DNA of 64,000 nucleotides, taken from assembly GCF_009674535.1 (NCBI RefSeq), contig NZ_WKJK01000013.1, positions 1-64,000 of the forward strand. Direction: 5' to 3'. The notes below the pieces were generated by a model. It was given only the letters and a program-made list of their open reading frames with translations. It ran no database searches and had not been told where the DNA came from. Shown piece after piece: positions 58,283 through 64,000 of the stretch. Positions within the stretch are counted from its first letter, which is position 1; the number at the start of each line of letters is the position of its first letter. The DNA is from Duganella guangzhouensis. Its GTDB lineage: Bacteria; Pseudomonadota; Gammaproteobacteria; Burkholderiales; Burkholderiaceae_D. Both the position numbers and the translations under genes were made by a program.

Positions 58283-58570
58283 ATGAACGTTCGTCAAAAG
58301 AAGTTGGAATTGATTGAAGCCATGAATCGCGCGAGGGCGCTGGAGCCATCCAGTTTTGTCCCAAACAAACTTCTTGATACTTTGATCGAGAAAATGAACT
58401 TGAAAAACGATGCAGAGTTGTGCCGGGTGTTGGAAGTTCAGCCCCCGATTATTAGCAAGATCCGTCACCGGAAGTTGGCAGTTGGTGCCACGATCCTGCT
58501 GCGTATGCATGAAAAATCAGATATCAGCATTCGCGAGCTGAAAGATCTGTCTACCGCGTCCATGCATTGA
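58283..58570 (+). CDS. Small helix-turn-helix protein
   Basis: 95 aa from the ATG at 58283 with AAGGAGGAGCAAACC upstream. A lambda-repressor-type HTH is likely at about residues 28-66 (LIEKMNLKNDAELCRVLEVQ, PPIISKIRHRKLAVGATIL). Base composition is clearly lower in GC than the flanking genes, which suggests horizontal acquisition. DNA-binding role inferred; targets unknown. Confidence 0.75.
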   Translation: MNVRQKKLELIEAMNRARALEPSSFVPNKLLDTLIEKMNLKNDAELCRVLEVQPPIISKIRHRKLAVGATILLRMHEKSDISIRELKDLSTASMH

Positions 58571-58596
58571 ACGGAAACACTGTTCTTGCAATGCCA

Positions 58597-58622
58597 GGCG
58601 CCGGCATGCGGTATCCGGCGCC
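58597..58622 (+). terminator. GC hairpin after the HTH gene
   Basis: Perfect 8-bp stem GGCGCCGG (58597-58604) with CCGGCGCC (58615-58622), 10-nt loop, no T-run. Likely terminator or processing site. The rest of the gap up to 58770 shows no gene. Confidence 0.5.
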
Positions 58623-58770
58623 GTCCTTAGCGCCTTGTAGTAGCGTCCAGCCCAAACCCCGCTGACACGCTCACCTCTCAGTAGTACCAACTAATACTTG
58701 CTCGCGTCGATAGCGACGGCGGCATGCTCACGTCTGCGCCATTCGCGGCGACAGGCAAAGGAGAGTTTCA

Positions 58771-61200
58771 ATGTCCATAGAGACATCCTCCACCTCACCA
58801 CTTTCCAGGTTCTGGCTCATTGTGCTTGGCATCGTCATGCTGTTGGCGGGGCTGGCGTTTGCCGTCGGCGGCGGCCAACTCGCCCTGCTGGGCGGCAGCC
58901 TGTACTTCCTGCTCGCCGGTCTGGGGCTGATCGCCTCCGGCTTGCTGATTGCACGGCGACGCCCCGCTGGCGCGCAGCTATTCGGCCTGGTGTATGTGCT
59001 AACGGTGCTCTGGTCGCTGTGGGATGTCGGTCTGACCTTCTGGCCACTGATCTCGCGCCTGCTGGCGATGACCGCCGGCGCGGCCATCGTCGCCCTGTCC
59101 TACCCGCTGCTGTGCCGCGCCGATGGCCGGCCGCCGGCACGCGGCTCTTCGCTGGCGGTGGCGCTGATTCTGGCGCTGGCGGCGCTGGGCGGCTTGGCCG
59201 GCATGTTCGTGCCGCATCCGCCGGTGCCCTTCAACGGCGCGCTGGCGCCACTGGTGGCGGTCACGCCGGACACCGAACAGCGTAACTGGAGCGCCTACGG
59301 CAACACCAGCGGCGGCAGCCGCTTCGTGGCGCTGGACCAGATCACGCGCGACAACGTCAACCAGCTGAAAGTGGCGTGGACCTACCGCACCGGCGACATC
59401 GCCGTCAGCGATGGCAACGGCGCCGAAGATCAAAACACACCGCTGCAGATCGGTGACACGCTGTATGTGTGCACGCCACACAACAACGTGATCGCGCTGG
59501 AAGCGGACACCGGCAAGGAAAAATGGAAGACCGTCATCAACGCTAAAGCCACGGTGTGGATGCGCTGCCGTGGCCTGGCTTACTTCGACGCCAGCGCGCC
59601 GCTGCAGCACCCCACCGCGGCCGGTGCCACACCGGTCACCGCAGTGAGTGTGGCCGAAGGCGCGCCCTGCACGCGCCGCATCCTGATGAACACCATCACG
59701 GCGGAACTGATCGCGCTCGACGCCGACACAGGCAAATTCTGCAGCGACTTCGGCGACGGTGGCCGCATCAACCTCAAGGCCGGCCTGGGTAGCGCGCCCG
59801 ATCCACAATACCAGCTGACGGCCGCGCCCACGCTGGCCGGCACCACCGTCATCATCGGTGGTCGCGTCGCCGACAATGTGCAAGTCGATATGCCGGGCGG
59901 CGTGATACGCGGCTATGACGTCGTCACCGGCCAGTTGCGCTGGGCTTTCGATCCCGGCAATCCGCAGCTCACCGGCATGCCACCGGAAGGACAAAGCTAC
60001 ACCCGCTCCACACCCAACGTGTGGTCGTCGATGTCCTACGATGCCGCTTCCAACACCGTGTTCATGCCGGTCGGTAGTCCTTCGGTCGATTTGTACGGCG
60101 TCACCCGCAGCGCGCTCGATCACAAGTACGGTGCCTCCATCCTGGCGCTGGACGCCACCACAGGCAAAGAGAAGTGGGTATTCCAGACCGTGCATAACGA
60201 TCTGTGGGACTTCGACGTGCCGATGCAGCCGAGCTTCATCGACTTCCCGCTGGCGGCTGGCGGCAGCGTGCCGGCACTGGCGTTCGGCACCAAGGCCGGC
60301 CAACTGTATGTGTTGGAGCGCGCCACCGGCAAGCCGCTGACGCAGGTCGACAATGTGCAGGTCAAGGCCGCCAACATTCCCGGCGAGCCGTATGCGCTAC
60401 AGCAGCCCAAGTCGACCGGCATGCCGCAGATCGGCGTCGGCCCGTTGAGCGAGTCCGACATGTGGGGCGCCACCCCGCTGGATCAGCTGATGTGCCGCAT
60501 CGCCTTCAAGGGCATGCGCTACGAAGGGCTGTACACCGCGCCCGGCACCGACAAGTCGCTCAGCTTCCCCGGCTCGCTGGGCGGCATGAACTGGGGCGGG
60601 CTGTCGGTGGACCCGGTCAGCAACACCATCTTCGTCAACGACATGCGGCTTGGCTTGTGGGTGCAGATGTTCCCGCTCGATCCGAAAGCGCAGGTGGCCA
60701 CCAGCAGCGGCGGCGAGGCGCCCAATACCGGCATGGGCAGCGTGCCGATGAAAGGCACGCCGTACTCGGTGACCAAGGACCGCTTCCTGTCGGCGCTGGG
60801 TATTCCTTGTCAGGCGCCGCCTTATGGCACGCTGACGGCGGTCGACATGAAGACCCGCGCCATCAAATGGCAGGTGCCGGTGGGGACGGTGCAGGACACT
60901 GGTCCGATGGGCATTCGCATGGGCATGCCGATCCCGATCGGTATGCCGACGCTGGGCGGCACGCTGGTGACGCAGGGTGGGTTGGTGTTCATCGCCGGCA
61001 CCCAGGACTTTTATCTGCGCGCCTACAGCGCGGCCACCGGCGCTGAATTGTGGAAGGCGCGGCTACCGGTGGGCAGCCAGGGTGGCCCGGTCAGCTACAA
61101 GTCGCCGCACAGTGGCAAGCAGTATGTGGTGATCACCGCCGGCGGCGCGCGCCAATCGCCGGATCGGGGTGACTATGTCATCGCCTACACGCTGCCATGA
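58771..61200 (+). CDS. gcd: Membrane-bound PQQ-dependent dehydrogenase (glucose/quinate/shikimate family)
   Basis: 809 aa. N-terminal membrane domain of about five helices (residues 10-150; FWLIVLGIVMLLAGLAFAVG), then the periplasmic PQQ beta-propeller. Characteristic pieces: WSAYGNTSGGSRFVALDQIT, VAWTYRTGDIAVSDGN, FSDFGDGGRIN-like FCSDFGDGGRINLKA, ILALDATTGKEKWVFQTVHN and WQVPVGTVQDTGPMGIRMGM. It oxidises aldoses to lactones and passes electrons to ubiquinone. The last 26 bp overlap the porin gene. Whether the substrate is glucose or quinate is not decided. Confidence 0.92.
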   Translation: MSIETSSTSPLSRFWLIVLGIVMLLAGLAFAVGGGQLALLGGSLYFLLAGLGLIASGLLIARRRPAGAQLFGLVYVLTVLWSLWDVGLTFWPLISRLLAMTAGAAIVALSYPLLCRADGRPPARGSSLAVALILALAALGGLAGMFVPHPPVPFNGALAPLVAVTPDTEQRNWSAYGNTSGGSRFVALDQITRDNVNQLKVAWTYRTGDIAVSDGNGAEDQNTPLQIGDTLYVCTPHNNVIALEADTGKEKWKTVINAKATVWMRCRGLAYFDASAPLQHPTAAGATPVTAVSVAEGAPCTRRILMNTITAELIALDADTGKFCSDFGDGGRINLKAGLGSAPDPQYQLTAAPTLAGTTVIIGGRVADNVQVDMPGGVIRGYDVVTGQLRWAFDPGNPQLTGMPPEGQSYTRSTPNVWSSMSYDAASNTVFMPVGSPSVDLYGVTRSALDHKYGASILALDATTGKEKWVFQTVHNDLWDFDVPMQPSFIDFPLAAGGSVPALAFGTKAGQLYVLERATGKPLTQVDNVQVKAANIPGEPYALQQPKSTGMPQIGVGPLSESDMWGATPLDQLMCRIAFKGMRYEGLYTAPGTDKSLSFPGSLGGMNWGGLSVDPVSNTIFVNDMRLGLWVQMFPLDPKAQVATSSGGEAPNTGMGSVPMKGTPYSVTKDRFLSALGIPCQAPPYGTLTAVDMKTRAIKWQVPVGTVQDTGPMGIRMGMPIPIGMPTLGGTLVTQGGLVFIAGTQDFYLRAYSAATGAELWKARLPVGSQGGPVSYKSPHSGKQYVVITAGGARQSPDRGDYVIAYTLP

Positions 61201-62440
61201 GCGGCCCGGCCGCGCGGCGCTGACGGCGGCATTGCAGGCCATCGCGCTGGCCGCCGCCGCTCCGGGCTGCGCGCTGGCCGATGACCCCACACTGACCGGC
61301 GACTGGGGCGGCCAGCGCCGCCAGTGGGCCGATGCCGGCGTCAGCTTCCGTGGCGACTACGTCTCCGAGACTTTCGCCGCCGTCGACGGTGGTCTCAAGC
61401 GCGGCCGCGCCTACGCGCAGCAGGTGCGCATGGGCGTGGACGCGGATCTGGAGCGGCTGAGCGGCTGGAACGGCGCCATCTTCCACTTCACGCTCAACGA
61501 CCGGCGTGGTGTCGGCATCTCCTCGGACTACGTCGGCAACCGGCTGCCAATCCAGGAAGACTACGGCGGCCTGTACACGCGCCTGACCGAATTCAGTCTG
61601 GAACAAAACCTGGCCGGCGGTCAGCTCAATCTGCGCCTGGGCTTTTTCGCCATGGGCAATGACCTGGGCGGGATTGCGCTCGGCTGCAACTTCGTCAACG
61701 CCGCGTTTTGCGCGCACCCGCTGTCACTGTCGGGGAACAGCGGCTGGTACAACTACCCGAACGCGCGCTGGGGCGCGGCGCTGCGCTACAAGCTTCGTCC
61801 CGATCTGCTGCTGCGCAGCGGCGTGTTCCAGGTCAACGCCAAGCTGGGTGACAAAGACAACGCTTTCAAGCCGTTCGCCGCCGGCACCACCGGCGTGCTG
61901 CTGCCACTGGAACTGGAATACGCGCCGGAAGGTGGCCACTATAAACTGGGCATGTATTACGACACCTCGCGCGCATCACGCCAAGGCGGCAGCGGCACGG
62001 TCGATGAGCGCTATGGCGTCTATGTGCTGGCGGAACAGATGATCATTCGTGAAGGCCGCGCCAACCGGGGACTATCGCTGTTCGGCCAATACACCGCGCA
62101 CCCCGAAACCTCGGCGCCGATGACGCGCTGGTACGCGGCCGGCGTAGTCAAGACCGGCACCTTCGAAGGACGCGATGCGGACAGCGTGGCGTTGGGCGTG
62201 GTGCGCGCCGAAGTCAATCCGCGCCTGCGCATGGCGCACGCGGACAGCACGCCGACACCAGGTGGCTATGCCTCGCTGCCGGCCGGCGAGAGCGCGATCG
62301 AACTGGCTTACGGCTGGCAGTTGCGGCGCTGGTTGATCGTGCGCGCCGATCTGCAGCACATAATCGATCCGGGCGCGTTCAGCTACCGCTCGACCGCCAA
62401 CGCCACCGCGCTGGGCGTGCAGGTCAGGATTACGTTCTGA
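61175..62440 (+). CDS. Carbohydrate-selective porin, OprB family
   Basis: About 421 aa from the ATG at 61175, overlapping the gcd stop by 26 bp (a GTG at 61169 is also possible). Atypical signal peptide (AALTAALQAIALAAAAPGCA). Barrel features: LTGDWGGQRRQWADAGVSFR, LGFFAMGNDLGGIALGCNFV, SGWYNYPNARWGAALRYKLR and a C-terminal strand ending in Phe (ALGVQVRITF). OprB-type porins take up glucose and similar sugars; pairing with gcd gives a sugar uptake and periplasmic oxidation unit. Confidence 0.9.
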   Translation: MSSPTRCHERPGRAALTAALQAIALAAAAPGCALADDPTLTGDWGGQRRQWADAGVSFRGDYVSETFAAVDGGLKRGRAYAQQVRMGVDADLERLSGWNGAIFHFTLNDRRGVGISSDYVGNRLPIQEDYGGLYTRLTEFSLEQNLAGGQLNLRLGFFAMGNDLGGIALGCNFVNAAFCAHPLSLSGNSGWYNYPNARWGAALRYKLRPDLLLRSGVFQVNAKLGDKDNAFKPFAAGTTGVLLPLELEYAPEGGHYKLGMYYDTSRASRQGGSGTVDERYGVYVLAEQMIIREGRANRGLSLFGQYTAHPETSAPMTRWYAAGVVKTGTFEGRDADSVALGVVRAEVNPRLRMAHADSTPTPGGYASLPAGESAIELAYGWQLRRWLIVRADLQHIIDPGAFSYRSTANATALGVQVRITF

Positions 62441-62444
62441 AGCA

Positions 62445-63047
62445 CTAGCACTTCTCGTACTTCCAGTTGCGGGACTTGCCTTCAGCAATCCATTCGACGG
62501 CTTGCTCGCGGCGGCGCGTGCGCGTGGCCTCGGTCTTGGCTTCGTTCAGCCAATCGGCATAATCGCGCTGCTTGCTCGGAGTGAAGCTATCGAAATGCTC
62601 GCGCGCGGCCGGCACCGCATCCAGCGCGGCGTTCAAGTCATCCGGAATCTCCAGCACGCGCGGCTTGGCCGGCTTGGCGCGCGCCGGCGCCGCCACACCA
62701 TCATCATTCAGTTTCATGGCCTGCTTGATGTAGCCGGCCAAAACCTTTTTGGACGGCAGATCCTTGACCGCCGTGATGCGGCCAAAGTGGCCCATCGCTT
62801 CGCGCTTGACCTCATCATCGGCCATCAACAACTCGGCCTTCCAGAAGCCGAAGGCGCAATGCGCCTTGAAGGAAGCCATGCTGCACATCATGCCCTTGTA
62901 CATAAAGTGCGGGAAGCTCCACTTCATGGTCTCCTCTACCTCCGGGCAGGCAGCATGCACCACCGCGCGCAAGTGCTCCAGAATAGGCTGTGCGAAATCG
63001 GCGGATTTGGCGATATAAGCGTCTACGCGTGGGTCTAGGGTCGGCAT
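62445..63047 (-). CDS. YdeI/DUF1801-type protein
   Basis: 200 aa from the ATG at 63047 (12 further codons are open upstream but do not match). DUF1801 domain: DPRVDAYIAKSADFAQPILE, HLRAVVHAACPEVEETMKWS, FPHFMYKGMMCSMASFKAHC. The C-terminal half has the YdeI OmdA-like segment (DLNAALDAVPAAREHFDSFT, PSKQRDYADWLNEAKTEATR, RREQAVEWIAEGKSRNWKY). Function unknown; related proteins help in stress or polymyxin resistance. Confidence 0.88.
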   Translation of the reverse strand: MPTLDPRVDAYIAKSADFAQPILEHLRAVVHAACPEVEETMKWSFPHFMYKGMMCSMASFKAHCAFGFWKAELLMADDEVKREAMGHFGRITAVKDLPSKKVLAGYIKQAMKLNDDGVAAPARAKPAKPRVLEIPDDLNAALDAVPAAREHFDSFTPSKQRDYADWLNEAKTEATRTRRREQAVEWIAEGKSRNWKYEKC

Positions 63048-63132
63048 GCCGCCAATATACCCTGTAACATTTTGTTGCACCATACACGAAACGCAAAATT
63101 GGCATCCACGCGCAACGGTCTATACTGTCCTG

Positions 63133-64000
63133 ATGAAGATCCCTGCCCGTCCGCTGGCCGTGCTCCTGCTGTTGTCCGGCTGCGCCGCCACCACCACCAC
63201 GCCGCCGCAACCCAGCGGCGATCCGGTAGCGCTGAGCGCCGCCTTGAACCGCGTCAGTTGGGGCGTCAATACCAGCACCTGGCAACGGGCCGAAAAGCAG
63301 GGCTATGAGCGCTGGCTGGACCAGCAGCTGCATCCCGCACCGGCCAAACTGCCGCCGGAAGCGCAGGCGCAGATAGACACCATGACCATTTCGCAAAAGC
63401 CGGTCATGCAGCTGGTGCAGGAGCTGGAAGCCCAGCGCCGCGACTACGACAAAGCCATCGCCGACGACGAAGCCAAGAAAGCCGCGCAGCGCGCCTACCA
63501 GCAGGAGCTGACGCGCCTGGCCAAGGAAGCCGCCACCCGCTCGCTGCTGCGCGACCTGTATTCACCCAACCAGTTACAAGAGCAGATGACGTGGTTCTGG
63601 ATGAACCACTTCAACGTCCACCAGGGCAAATCCAATCTGCGCGCGCTGGTGGGCGACTATGAAGAACAAGCGATCCGCCCGCACGCGCTGGGCAAATTCC
63701 GCGACCTGCTGGCCGCCACGCTGCACCATCCAGCCATGATCCGTTATCTGGACAACGAACAGAACGCCGCCGGCCGCATCAACGAAAACTACGCGCGCGA
63801 AATCATGGAGCTGCACACGCTGGGCGTGGACGGCGGCTACACCCAGAACGACGTGCAGCAACTGGCGCGCATCCTCACCGGCGTCGGCGTCAACCTGGGC
63901 GACAAGATGCCCAACGTCCGCAAGGACAAACAGGCCGAATACGTGCGCAACGGCCTGTTCGAGTTCAACCCCAATCGCCACGATTACGGCGACAAGCTAT
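63133..64000 (+). CDS. DUF1800 family lipoprotein, N-terminal part (runs off the window)
   Basis: The first 289 codons are present and the frame is open to the end. Lipobox LLLSGC (Cys17) follows a hydrophobic N-terminus. Family features: ALNRVSWGVNTSTWQRAEKQ, QMTWFWMNHFNVHQGKSNLR, INENYAREIMELHTLGVDGG, YTQNDVQQLARILTG. DUF1800 genes usually precede a DUF1501 gene; function unknown. Probably surface or periplasmic. Confidence 0.9.
   Translation, partial: MKIPARPLAVLLLLSGCAATTTTPPQPSGDPVALSAALNRVSWGVNTSTWQRAEKQGYERWLDQQLHPAPAKLPPEAQAQIDTMTISQKPVMQLVQELEAQRRDYDKAIADDEAKKAAQRAYQQELTRLAKEAATRSLLRDLYSPNQLQEQMTWFWMNHFNVHQGKSNLRALVGDYEEQAIRPHALGKFRDLLAATLHHPAMIRYLDNEQNAAGRINENYAREIMELHTLGVDGGYTQNDVQQLARILTGVGVNLGDKMPNVRKDKQAEYVRNGLFEFNPNRHDYGDKL

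Overview
This is a high-GC window with dense bacterial genes, many ATGA or TAATG start/stop overlaps, and gene content typical of Betaproteobacteria, order Burkholderiales. The best match is Oxalobacteraceae of the Duganella/Massilia/Janthinobacterium type. Pointers are the tsaB-rimI-uracil-DNA-glycosylase order, DUF1415/DUF1289/DUF3297 proteins, a HypT-like LysR gene, paired ergothioneine and selenium genes, and many signalling proteins (GGDEF-EAL, two chemoreceptors). No phage, insertion sequence, CRISPR array, tRNA or rRNA was seen. The genus call is inference from gene content.

Layout. 1-12.7 kb is core: the end of a DNA-repair/tRNA-modification operon, a thioredoxin, an orphan molybdopterin oxidase subunit, a three-PAS GGDEF-EAL protein, MltD and FabI. 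A 101-bp perfect palindrome sits between the converging thioredoxin and oxidase genes and holds both stop codons. 12.7-22.5 kb is accessory: a cyclic-nucleotide-binding protein, RhlE, DUF5694, a low-GC DUF4160/DUF2442 pair, small secreted or nucleotidyltransferase genes, and an ECF-like sigma factor with a small membrane partner and an MFS pump. 22.5-29.6 kb has an antiporter, a MarR-MFS-LysR operon behind a clear palindromic operator, glutamate dehydrogenase and malic enzyme. 29.6-36.2 kb holds YnfA, a glycosyltransferase, a chemoreceptor, a lipoprotein and an amidohydrolase.

36.3-58.1 kb holds most of the selenium/ergothioneine genes of the window. A SenA-like (selenoneine synthase family) gene is divergent from selD. 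About 14 kb further on, egtD-egtB (ergothioneine) are divergent from a five-gene ABC transporter operon whose binding protein matches the putative selenate-transporter family. The SenA-like protein appears to have lost two of the three usual iron-binding histidines. Between these blocks lies a five-gene minus-strand operon (FadL-type porin, a frameshifted metallo-hydrolase, a quinone-oxidoreductase::VOC fusion, a SnoaL-like protein, a second metallo-hydrolase), controlled in all likelihood by a divergent TetR regulator with two palindromic operator candidates.

Upstream of leuA (45.04-45.47 kb) are two successive leucine-rich leader ORFs full of the otherwise rare codon CTA. The first begins at the predicted transcription start of a near-consensus promoter, so it may be translated from a leaderless mRNA. 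I regard this, the palindrome, the altered SenA and the oxidoreductase::VOC fusion as the most interesting items. 58-64 kb ends with a low-GC HTH gene, a membrane PQQ glucose-type dehydrogenase overlapping an OprB porin, a YdeI-like gene and the start of a DUF1800 gene.
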